Assembly (NCBI GenBank): GCA_003194525.1 | Contig: NBIV01000018.1 | Coordinates: 124,001 to 188,000, forward strand | DNA length: 64,000 nucleotides | Direction: 5' to 3' | Source: Gracilariopsis chorda | Taxonomy: Eukaryota; Rhodophyta; Florideophyceae; Gracilariales; Gracilariaceae | Shown: positions 53,921-64,000 of the stretch, piece after piece | Layout of the letters: the number at the start of each line of letters is the position of its first letter | How positions within the stretch are numbered: the first letter of the stretch is position 1 | Notes under the pieces: generated by a model | The model's database searches: none | What the model saw: only the letters and a program-made list of their open reading frames with translations | What the model was told of the DNA's origin: nothing | Position numbers and translations under genes: made by a program

Positions 53921-54917
53921 CTGACGAAGATATCTATAATCTACACACGGGGATCGAAAGTGGAAAGTGAAAAACATTAGTGCCTGGCGGCTTGACCGAC
54001 ACACGAGGTCAGCCAGAGCCGCTGGCGGTGCTTTATTGGTAATCTGACTGTCAGGTTCAGTGAAACATGTACTTTTACACGTTTCACTCAACGTCCTGCA
54101 CAGCCATTCACACCGCCCCTCGCACTTCTGAACCAATTATCATGATTGCGTACTATTAGTATCTATCCCAACAAATTGACTAAGGGTGCCACCGTTAAAA
54201 ATCATTTTGCGCAGCAAACCTTGTAGAAAAAATCTGTACCAAAACGAAAAGTTATAGCAATTTACATACTCCCCAGATCCGTATAACGCAATAAATGGTT
54301 CTTATTTCTGGTACAGAAATCAAAGAAAAAACAAAATAACAAATACAAAAAACAAAAGCGTTGGAAAATTTGTCCAAGATAATAAGAAGTGACAATTTAC
54401 GCCACACAGCAAATCCAATGTTTGCAGAAAGCCTTGACTCAACTAGTTATTAAAGAAGTCAGGAGGCTGTATTTCAATTTGCACGTATTATACGCAAACA
54501 ATTTAATTCGTCACCAACTTTTCAAAATGATGGATCTTTAGAGCAATATGTTTGTTCCGCTCAGAAACTCAGGCATTTTTGAAAGTTTCAAAATGCGTTG
54601 GAGCTATCACTGAGCACCGGGGTGGGATACAATTCTTCCGTTTCATCTTCAACGATGGTTTCATTCGGCATTTCTCAGAACAATCTCCTTAACCATGTCA
54701 CGGCTTTTCGGCAGTATAGCAGTGCAATTTATTCATCCTCTCCACGATAGCGCAATTATCGCCTGCTTCTTTTTATTTTACTAAATCATTCCTTTGTTTA
54801 TCTTTACCAGTAAAACAGTTGTAGACGTTCTGGTATCTTTGCAACCAGCTCAGTCTGCATTGCAATACGCTTCCATCGGCGCCTTGGTATTTTGTGAGAA
54901 GTAGAGGCAATATTCCT
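53921..54917. other. AT-rich spacer
   Basis: About 1 kb between elements A and B. It is AT-rich, with no gene or repeat recognised. Confidence 0.5.
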
Positions 54918-55106
54918 TGAAGTACAATGCCCTCATGGAGGAATTCTTGGTACTTTGTTGATTTCCCGAATGTTTCGGTAATGTAGTCATTGCGTGAAAT
55001 ACGAACACTAATAGTAGAGTTGAAACGTGGGAAATGGAAGAGTCAATTGGCGGTTGGCCACAGTAGTTGGCATGAACCACCAAATTGGAGTGGTTTAGTG
55101 AATTCT
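54918..55106 (+). repeat. Diverged partial LTR of family B
   Basis: Starts TGAAGTACAATGCCCTCATG, against TGTAGTGCAACGCCCTCAGG in the intact copy. It keeps GAATTCTTGGTACTT, CAATTGGCGGTTGGCCACAG and GGAGT.TTTAG in order. It is much more diverged than the 48671 and 55381 copies and is incomplete, so older. A further TGTGGTGCAATGCCG start-like sequence at about 55107 may begin yet another fragment running to 55380. Confidence 0.7.
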
Positions 55107-55380
55107 GTGGTGCAATGCCGCGAGGCGGGAGCTGGCACACAAGGGTTTTCGACGTCGTCCTCTATAGGGTAGCACAGCGATAAAGCCACCTGTGGTGAGG
55201 GCACGAAGCCGGGTGTAAAGCCGGGACTCACCGTTACGACGGGCTTACAGGTGTAAGGACAAAGAAGACCGAGAAGTCGGAAGCGGAGAAATATAGCGAC
55301 ACACGAGTGGTGGACGATGCGCAAGGGCGGCACGGTACCCACACGATTGGGGCAGTGGTGAACGAGACAACGGTAATCAC

Positions 55381-56205
55381 TGTAGTGCAACGCCCTCAGG
55401 GAGGGATTCTTGGTACTTGAACGCTTTCCCGATATTATCGGTTGTGTAGTGTGTATATGAACTACGCCCCACTATGGTGGGTATGGACACGTGGGACACG
55501 GTTTTGGGTCAATTGGCGGTTGGCCACAGTAGTGGATGTTGCCACGAAATGTGGAGTATTTTAGGTAATAATATTTATTATTTTCACACCCATTTCTGGG
55601 AAGCTAGTACTTAGTGCGACGGCGCACTGCCGTCGCACCAGTAAACCTTCCCCAACAAGGGACCCCAACCTGGGGAATTGGCTCTAGTTGTTGCCGCTTG
55701 CGCGCGTACTCTACTCCTCCTTGGAGGGAAACGCCGTAAACCACGGGACATCTAACCCCCCTGCACATCTAAAGGGACCCATCACTGGGAGTATAATTGG
55801 TCCAATTGCATTGGTGTTTCTCCCTGTATAGGGATATTGTTACCGTCATCGCCGTTCGTGCCCGTCGCTCTCGCGACTCACTTCGCCCTCTTTTTCTCCT
55901 CTTCGCCCTTCCTTTTTCCCCTTTTTAGGGTAGCACCTCCCGCTATCCGCGGCCCCCGTGTGCGCATCCGCTCACACACCCCCACTTACGTGGAAACATA
56001 CCTCTACTGAGGATCACACCCTGCTCACGCGGATACCGATTCTTCGCCTTCACCTCCCTGCGCGAGTCGCGACAGGTGTCCCTGGTCTTACAAACCGGCT
56101 TCACCGTGACACCTCTGGGAGGGCTCTACCCAACTGGGTTCACCTCGTGAGAGGAAGATCCCGAACGTCTTTCGGTGTTTTCCCCCTTTGGGGCATTGCA
56201 CCACA
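55381..56205 (+). repeat. Element B 5' LTR
   Basis: 825 bases, TGTAGTGCAA..TTGCACCACA. Contains a perfect 9-bp stem GTGCGACGG / CCGTCGCAC at 55614-55638 and several smaller ones. Left flank ATCAC would be the target duplication if it recurs outside the window. Confidence 0.9.
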
Positions 56206-56310
56206 AAGTGGTCTCCAGACCTAGAATCGGTTTTTGTTTTCCCTCTTACGAGGTTTGTTTTTATTTACCGGAAGTTCCGTGATCGTTTCCCGTCGTAACG
56301 GTATTTTCTC

Positions 56311-58480
56311 ATGTCGAGAAATCCCTCCGACGCGGAGACAGTGGTTACGCGTAGTCGCTCCCGCGACAACGCGGACACTTCCGAAGTTCGGTTCGTACCC
56401 TGTATCCCCATACGGACAAGTTCCAGCCGTGCTGGCGCCACTTCATCGCGGAATGATACCCCCGACTGGAAACCCCGGAACCACTTTTTGCCCTCGTTAT
56501 CACCCCCGCAGGGGAATGCAGCATCGACTCCGGCTGTTGCCGCAGTGCCCCAGGCACCCCGGCCTGCTCCCGCTGTCGCGGCTTCAAGCCCCCGTGGAAC
56601 GGGCGATAACAACCCCCACGGGGCTTCCCTGGAATCCCAGGTCCGCGCTCTGTGGACCGCCCATGAAACCCTTGTAGGGGAACTAAAATCCCTCCAAGAG
56701 GTGGTCTCGGCAACCCCCGTAAAGGAGGTCGCCGAGGAACTCCGTATTTTACGGTCTGACGTCAACTCCGTGTTGGAGAGTTTGGGACAACGCGCCACCT
56801 TCATCGAAAGAGTTGAAGCCCGATTTGATCGGATTTGTGCCCGCCTGGAGACGCTGGAGCAGTTCGTCCTCATGGACAAACCATCTCCGGGTGATCCGGT
56901 AAACGAGGCATCGCACAACCACCAGCTTGCTGGGAAGAAGAAACGCCGTCATCGACGGAAACACCACCGAAAATATTCGGACTCCGATTCTTCGACAACG
57001 TCGGACTCATCCCGAAACCATTCGGTTAGCTCGAGCTCCTCGGACTCCAACTCGGAGGACGAGAAGCGAGGCTACTCCTCCCGCTCGAAGCGGTCATCGG
57101 CCACTGAAGGTGTGGTCCGAACCCGCCAGAAGAGGAGAAGACACCCCGGTCTCCGGGAATTGAAACCGACAAACCCGGATTACCGGAAGCCTTTATCATA
57201 CCGGTACTACCGGTTCGAAGATTCGTCACTTGGACGTACGCCCCGTGGTACGGGAAAGGTGCGAGAATGCATTAAGCGAATGCAGCTCTCGCTCCGCAAC
57301 CAGTATTTTACTGGAGAGGACCCAGTCCTAGTACTGGATTTCCTATCCCGCTTTGTAGCGGAGGCCGATATCCTCGGTATGAATGAGGGACAAGCCTATT
57401 TGGCTTTACCGTATTTCTTACGGGGAGTGGCGGAGGACCAATACACCTCTGCCAGAGGATCTTCTCGCGCCTCCGAGGGAGGAGTTACTTGCTGGCCGGA
57501 GGCTGTGCAGTATCTTCTGCGCTCCTACGCCACCAACACCGCTATTCAGCAGGCTATCCTCGCTTTGCGAGATACACGCCAGCGTGCTGGAGAGACCGAG
57601 ACCGATTACTCGGTGCGCCTTAACAAGGCTTTCCACAGATGTGGTAACGTATACCCCGCTGGGGAGCGCAGTAACATGTTTATCGATGGTCTTGACCCGG
57701 CAATCCGGAGTTTAGTTACCCGTTATCGGGAGGACAAGCGGAGGATCACCTACCTCTAGCTGGTCTAACACGCTCGAGCGGAAGGGGAGGCACTTCGTGC
57801 AAGAACTCCGAACAATCGGTCTAAATCCGCCAAGGCGTTGTTGCTGGAAAGCGAAGCTTCCTCTCTCCCGCTCACCGCGGATGGGAACCCTGGACAGGGA
57901 TTTGATACCGTGCATTTAGTGCAGGGAGATGGTGTGTCGATACCCACCGATTTGTCGTCAACGACGGAGATGACCCGTGATACGGGAACGGAAGACCCCG
58001 TTTTGTACAGTGGTAACAGTCGGGTTCAACCCCAACGACTCCCGTTTCCAAACGGTCAATCCTGTTATCAACGGCCTGGATAGACTGAAACCCGCCCTGC
58101 GGTTCGCTTCTCCGATACTCGGAATAATAATCCGCGTGTCGCGGTGCTGGCTCTCATTTGCCACCTGTGCTATGCCCATGGCCATACCTCTCCTCAGTGT
58201 ATTTGTTCACTGAAGGATATGGCCAAGGTGGTGGCAGATTATGAGGCCCTCACTCCAAAGGAGAAACGTTCCGTCCCGACGGCTTCCTACCTCCGCGCTA
58301 AAACGGACTTTTACCACGCCCTACCACAGACCCCGCGTGCGCCGCAATCTTCATACACCCCGATTCGGGAGATCACGCAACCATCCGTTGCAACCCCCGC
58401 TTTTGCAGATAGAAACCCCCGTCAACGGGATGAAGTACTCGTTGTCGAGGAAACCAACCCACCGCCGAAGGCGGAAAACT
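56311..58480 (+). pseudogene. Element B gag
   Basis: Fossil gag starting MSRNPSDAETVVTRSRSRDN. Order: Pro/Ala-rich leader; coiled coil (ALWTAHETLVGELKSLQEVV onward); a basic patch KKKRRHRRKHHRK followed by Ser/Asp-rich and SR-like sequence; a capsid-like helical domain (DPVLVLDFLSRFVAEADILG, ETDYSVRLNKAFHRCG); and one CCHC knuckle CHLCYAHGHTSPQC at about 58.16-58.20 kb. The SR-like block is unusual for Ty3 gag. Confidence 0.85.
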
Positions 58481-58499
58481 AACTGAGGGAGTCTCCCCT

Positions 58500-61400
58500 T
58501 TGGGAGAGGCATCCTCAAGCACGAGGCTGTTGGCGCCCGAGGCGTCCTCGCCTCGCTCCCCGGTGAAAGTCCTCTCGAGGAAAGACACTGCTGACGCGGA
58601 CTCTGCGCACCTCGGTGTGTTGCGTCGCCCGTGGATACGGAGTAAAAATCCCCGGATTCCCGGTAGAGTCTTGGTCTTGGCCAAACGCAATTATAAGGTC
58701 TATGCCGACCTTGGCCTTGATCCCCAGTTTATGGTGAGGTTTCTCACCGTCCTGGATACAAGTGCAGGCCCCAACTTCATTTAGGAATCATTGTTACCCC
58801 CGCTTGTGCGGTCTCGTATCCGCTCTGACGCGGTCCCCGACATTTCGGATGCGAACAACAATCCGTTACAAACGGTGGGCACAGTGGACCTCGTCGTGAG
58901 ACTTGGTACCTCTGTGGTGAAGTTGGACTTCATCGTTTGTCGTTCATTGGCAGCACCAGTCATACTGGGATGTGATTACTGCGACAGATTTGTCGACGCA
59001 ATCAGGCCCCGCCTCAGACATGTAGAACTTGACGACGGTTCGTCGGTTCCGATTGTTCGCCGCCCGCTAAAGCGGTCCTCTCGGAAACAAGTTCCGCTCC
59101 CTGCTGCGCAGGAACCCCCGCCCGCGTCCCGCGAGTCCACCAAGCTCCGCGTCGCTGCCTCGGTTTCTATACCGGCTGAGTCCCAAGTCTGGGGGCAGGT
59201 AAATTCCCGTCAACACGGTCTTCGGGTTATACAACCCCTCGCCTCGTTGTACGAGAAATCCCAGCTGGCGCTGGCTAATGGAATTTCCTCCATTTCCCCG
59301 GATGTTCCTTTCCGGATATTGGTTGCCAACCTTGGCAAACACCCCCAGTATCTGGTCAAACACCAAGTAATTGGGAGTGTAACCCTCCATCCTATGGGAA
59401 TGCTGCCAACAAAGATGACAGCCGACGATTTACTCGGAGTTACCACCTCTTCTGAGGAGTTCGCCCCGCCGTCCGAAGACGTCAAGTCTAAGGAGGGGGA
59501 GGAAACCGCTACTTCAGCGTCGAACATACCAAGTAACTCGGAATTGCGAACCACACCTGTTCCACAGGACAATGCTCTATCGAGCAACGACCGGATTGAT
59601 CCGGAAAAAGCACTTGAAGCGCTGGACTTCAGCCACGTGCCAGAGTCGCACCGCGACAAACTCCGTACTATGTTACGGGAATTCACCACAATGTGGGATG
59701 GCTCGCTTGGCGAGATTAATGCAACGGAACACCGGATCGATTTAATCCCCGGTGCGCGAATGGTTGCACAACCCCCTTACAGGGCAGGTCCAAAAGCTCG
59801 GGAAGAGGAGCAGTCCCAAGTGGACAAGATGCTCCGCGCAGGTGTGATTGAGCCCGCTCAATCACCCTGGGCATCCCCAGTTGTACTGGCTTTAAAGGCC
59901 AACGGAACCTGGAGGTTCTGTGTCGACTACCGCCGGCTCAATGCCGTGACTGTTAGGGACACGTACCCCATCCCTCGTATGGACGAGTGCATTGACTCCC
60001 TTGGAGACGCCACCGTGTTCACAGCCCTTGATGCCAATTGGGGATATTGGCAAGTACCTGTCAGACAGGAGGATCGCGACAAAACCACATTCACCTGCCA
60101 TGCAGGAACGTACCGCTTCAAGCGGATGCCATTTGGGTTAACCAACGCCCCCGCCACCTTTCAGCGTGCAGTAGATATTCTACTCAACCGCTTTAAGTGG
60201 CGGAGCTGTCTGGTCTACCTTGATGATATTATCATCTTCTCCAACTCGCTGGACGACCATCTCACTCACGTCCGAGACGTGCTGACCGTACTCCGCGATG
60301 CGGGAATTACCCTCAAGTTGAGGAAATGCGAGTTTTTCACAGATACTGTGAAGTATCTGGGTCACATTATCCGTCCTGGACGGTTAGCGATCGAGAAAGC
60401 TCGAGTCAAATCCCTCGTTGAGGCGAAAGAACCCCGTACTCAAACGGAACTGCGCTCCTTTCTGGGGCTGGTCAACGTCTATCGACGGTTTATCCCGAAC
60501 TTTTCGGATACTGCAGCGCCCCTGAACGCGTTGTTGCGAAAGGGGAACCCCCCAAAACTGGGAACATTTACGCCTGAGCAATCGGAAGCTTTTAACTCCT
60601 TAAAGGAGGCTGTCACATCAGCACCAATCCTACATCTCCCAAAACTTGGGTTGCCATACTCCGTAGATACGGACTGGAGCGACTACCAAGTCGGGTGTGC
60701 TCTTTTTCAAACCCCCCCCGAGGGGGAACGACATCCAATTGGTTATTGGTCACATTCGCTCAATGTTCATGAGCGGAACTACTCCGTATCGGAGAAAGAG
60801 TGCCTCGCCGTCGTATGGGCGATGACCACTCTGCGCCCCTACCTTATGGGAATTCACTTCACCGTGTACACGGCTCGTTTCTCATTGAGGTGGTTGATGA
60901 ATATCTCCGACCCGTCGGGACGCCTCATGCGCTGGAGACTCCCCCTCGCGGAATATGACTTTCAAGTCATTTATAAAAAGGGTGCGCAGAACACCCAGGC
61001 CGACGCTTTGTCGCGGTTACCCACAAGTGGGGAAGCACTCCCAACGGAGGATGATGAAGTCCCATGCTTCATGGCTATAGACCCGGATGATCCGGAACAT
61101 GCCGTCGAGGCTAGGCCAGAAACCTGGGACGAGGATGCTGATTTTGACGAACTACTCGCATCGCGAGATAAATCTGAGAACCCGTTACCGGGAAACTTTG
61201 TACCGGTATCACCGGAAGAAATGATCCGAGAACAATTCGGCAACCCATTCTGTACGAGAATTCGTGCCCGTATCAACGGTGGTGAAGATCTCCCTTTCGG
61301 GGTAAACGACAAAGGCTACCTCGTAAGAAAGGTCGAAGCCCGCCCACAGATTGTGGTAACTCATTCCCTGCAGTCTCGGGTGTTACATCTATCACACTAC

Positions 61401-62420
61401 GCCCCCATTGGAGGTCACCCAGGTGGGAGGACACTCTACCTAACCATGCGAAGGGATTTCTATTGGCCCGCAATGGCTGTGGATTGCTACGCAACTGTGC
61501 GGTTTTGTAGCGAATGCGCGAAGAATCGCGTCAAGCTCCGCAAAAATGCAAAGAAGATGAAACTATTCCCCGCAAGGGCGCCACTCGAGTTTATCGCAAT
61601 TGATCTTCTCGGACCACTACTCACCACAAAACGTGGAAACAAGTTTCTACTTGTCATCACCGACCGCTTTTCTAAGCTGGTACGGACTGTCCCTCTTCGG
61701 AGGATAACCGCTCTCACGGTGGCCCACGCTCTGGTGACGCACTGGATTTCTGTCTACGGTCCCCCTGTGGAGGTGCTCTCCGACAACGGGAAGCAGTTCG
61801 TGAGCAAGTTCTTCCAGGATGTTTGTCGCATCCTGGATGTCAAGAACTTGTTCACGACTACCTACCACCCCCAGTGTAATGGGCAAGTTGAACGGTTTAA
61901 CCGGACGTTACTCGCGGCGTTACGTTCCTACGTCGCTGACCACCCATCGAATTGGGATCTCTACGCTGATGCGGTAACCTACGCGTAAAATACGCAGGTA
62001 CACCGGACTACCGGAGTTTCGCCATTCGAGTTGGTTCTATCTAGAACACCCCCGCCTGTGGCGCTGGAACCCCAAGCTACCTTGGACAATTTCCTATCTG
62101 TGGGTATCTACCGGCAGCAATGGAAGCAATGGCTTTCCAAGCTGGTCCCTGCTGCGCGGAAGTCTATGGCACGGGCCCAAGCCGCTTACAAGCGGAATTT
62201 TGACGCTCGCTTGCGAGGAAAGACCCCCCGATTCGGGCAAATAACTACGTCTTCATCAGGAAGGAGTACTACAACCCGGAACGGGAGAAGCGTCACAAAC
62301 TCTCGCCTGTGGCGGATGGACCCTTCAAGGTCATCTCTGTTAACACCGACACTGTCGTGGTAGAGAGGGGCGACACGCACGAACGGATTTCCCGTGATCG
62401 TGTTGTCCTTGCCCCTCCTC
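58500..62420 (+). pseudogene. Element B pol: PR, RT, RNase H, integrase
   Basis: Fossil pol. Protease region with VLDTSAGPNFI at about 58.76 kb. RT: FCVDYRRLNAVTVRDTYPIP, MPFGLTNAPATFQRAV and LVYLDDIIIFSNSLDDH. RNase H: YSVDTDWSDYQVGCALF and ERNYSVSEKECLAVVW. Integrase: HYAPIGGHPGGRTLYLTMRR with CSECAKNR (HHCC), IAIDLLGPLLTTKRGNKFLL, VEVLSDNGKQFVSKFFQDVC and YHPQCNGQVERFNRTLLAAL. A C-terminal SH3-like segment contains RISRDRVVLAP. Confidence 0.92.
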
Positions 62421-64000
62421 CCTCGTCAGAGGTAGCCCTGGATCCAGGCAACCCTGTTTCTACGGACTCTGCAACACCGGAACCATCCGGGAGTACTAGA
62501 CCTACGGTACTACCACACCCCAGCCGGGGACTCTCAGACCTACCGACTCTGTCGGACTCACCGGCTCAGCCGGGTAATTCGGGCCCCTCAGCGCCCGCCC
62601 CTACCACGTCTGCCCCACTGACGCACATCTATACCCGCCAGGCGGGGAATGTTATCCCTTATCCCGCCGCTCCGTCTAAGGAGGGGGAGGAGAACACTCG
62701 TTTTCGAGGAACGATATCGCCGTCGCAACGGGAAACACACCGTAACATACGGAAGACTGACCGTGGAGCACGGAGTATGTCACGCGACACTAATACCCCG
62801 TTCCCGGACAGTGCTGTGCAACAGGAACCAGACGCGCAGGCCCGGCAAAAGCGGCAAATACACCGTTTGTCACGGGAAAACGAGAAGCCTCACTCCAATA
62901 CCGCAGCAGCGGAAAGGCATTCGCCCGATCCATCCCCGGAGGCATCGCCACAAACGCGGAAAACATACCGTGCTACACGGGAAGTTGAAGCGCAACTACC
63001 GCACACCCCTGTCAGGGAAGGATCCCCGATAAGGGAGTATGGTAACGATTGCCCCCAATCCCCTGAGCAGGGCGATGCCTCGAAGCCGCCGTTGGCGGAA
63101 GTCCCCGCGGAAGCGGTTCAATCAGGTCGATCAGACCCGCGCCCTGCGGAGAAGAGGCGCCCAGATACACCAGCGCCGCTGGGAAATCCCCACTCCCAAC
63201 CTGGGGAAAAAGGCAGCCAAGCCGCAGTTGAAGCTTTAAGCCCTGGCTCGCAAGCACCGGAAACGCCTCCCGTCGTTGACGGAATCGAAGCCCCCGCAAC
63301 GGGGAATAATTTGCGCCAACCCCCGCATCGCTGCGGCGAAGAACCGAGGAACTCGGGAATAACGCGCGCCATCGCACGCTCGAAACCGGTCGTACCGGAC
63401 GCTGCTCCTCCTCATGGAGATGGTGCACCGCGCTTAGCGGCAATTCCCCTGAAAAGGGTATCATCGGCACCTGCCCGGCATCCCCCAAAGGGGAATATTG
63501 ACGAAAATACCGGTGTACCGGAGTTAGCCCCAGGCAACCCGTCAGTAGCCGGGGACACCACGGCATCGCCGGAACGTATGGTGCAGAGCGCTCGTGCGCC
63601 TGGCAGGGAGGCGGTTTGCCACCCAATCACCGTGTCGCACGGGACCCCCCAGGGGATTGTGGAAATGCCGATCTCGCAGGAGCGGTCATCTTCCCGCAAA
63701 CTCGCGGTTCGTGAGCTCAACCACGAAGGCGGAGCCCAAGTCCCCCGCCGACTGGCGGTTCGCCCGCAATACCGCGAAAGCGGAAATGAACCTACCCCAA
63801 TGGGGAATGACTTGCCGGTGAAAACCGTGGCACCACACACCCTCTTGAGGGATATCTTCCCGCATGAGCAGCGGCCGCTATCACAGCGCACGGCAACGCC
63901 GGAGTTATCGCCGAACACCCTGCTAAGGGACATTATACCGCACAGCGGGCAGCCCCCGCAAGGAAGTACAACCACCACCCGGCACGGCCGGCAGGTCTAC
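62420..64000 (+). other. Element B post-integrase extension
   Basis: A reading frame stays open from the end of the integrase to the window edge, over 500 codons. It encodes Pro/Arg/Glu/Ser-rich, apparently disordered sequence. Two related units near the end read HTLLRDIFPH and NTLLRDIIPH. No envelope, chromodomain or other fold is recognised. Short CCG..CGG-type palindromes recur throughout. Confidence 0.7.

Larger units (their letters stand above)
55381..64000 (+). mobile_element. Ty3/gypsy LTR retrotransposon B (fossil, runs off window)
   Basis: 5' LTR 55381-56205, gag from 56311 to about 58.48 kb, then protease, RT, RNase H, integrase and a very long post-integrase reading region that is still open at the window end. 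The 3' LTR is outside. The whole element is unusually rich in short palindromes. Broken: roughly four breaks in the visible part. Similarity to the 48671 solo LTR shows the family was active more than once. Confidence 0.92.

Overview
The window is nuclear DNA from a photosynthetic eukaryote, most likely a red alga. The host genes are compact and intron-poor. The few introns are short (86-219 bp) with GT..AG ends. Several host proteins are plastid-type with N-terminal targeting extensions: a cyanobacterial-type enoyl-ACP reductase (FabI), a nucleus-encoded DUF2997 protein of cyanobacterial type, and a plastid NFU scaffold fused to a GIY-YIG-like domain. The taxon call is inference; no plastid or rRNA marker is present.

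Layout. 0-25 kb is a loose mix of single-exon housekeeping genes: an F-box/WD-like protein, an Mpv17/PMP22 membrane protein, ORC2, ALG7/DPAGT1, an ARFRP1-like GTPase and a TM9SF nonaspanin. They are separated by long, mostly unassigned stretches that carry 5'-truncated LINE 3' ends, large fold-back hairpins and small tandem duplications. 25-27 kb is a GC-rich, C-run-rich island between a bacterial-type RNase HII (minus; one intron inside the DEAG motif) and a gene for a protein with a duplicated 42-residue motif that I do not recognise (plus). 28-41 kb is a dense gene cluster: a ZnF-UBP protein, RPS15 (uS19), UFM1 (three exons), a four-TM protein, the DUF2997 gene, QCR7, GIY-YIG/NFU, mS34, a 60-residue microprotein, FabI and an eIF2B-family protein. 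Pairs are often divergent or convergent with small gaps.

41.66-64 kb is almost all LTR retrotransposon. A minus-strand Ty3/gypsy element (A, 41662-53915; LTRs 1063 and 1064 bp; TSD gtatc) carries a plus-strand Ty1/copia element (45366-50891; TSD attac). That copia element in turn carries a solo LTR (48671-49502) of a second Ty3/gypsy family (B). A long member of family B starts at 55381 and runs off the window end. All are fossils with several breaks.

The six introns (in RNase HII, RPS15, UFM1 x2, DUF2997 and the microprotein) were inferred by reading across GT/AG sites into conserved sequence. Many apparent reading frames begin at TTG or GTG; for host genes the first sensible ATG was taken, so the starts given here are often internal to longer open frames. 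The most unusual signals are the dense short palindromes throughout element B, including its coding parts; the GIY-YIG/NFU fusion; the duplicated-motif protein; the copia half-tRNA primer site; and an over-represented octamer TACCCTTG.
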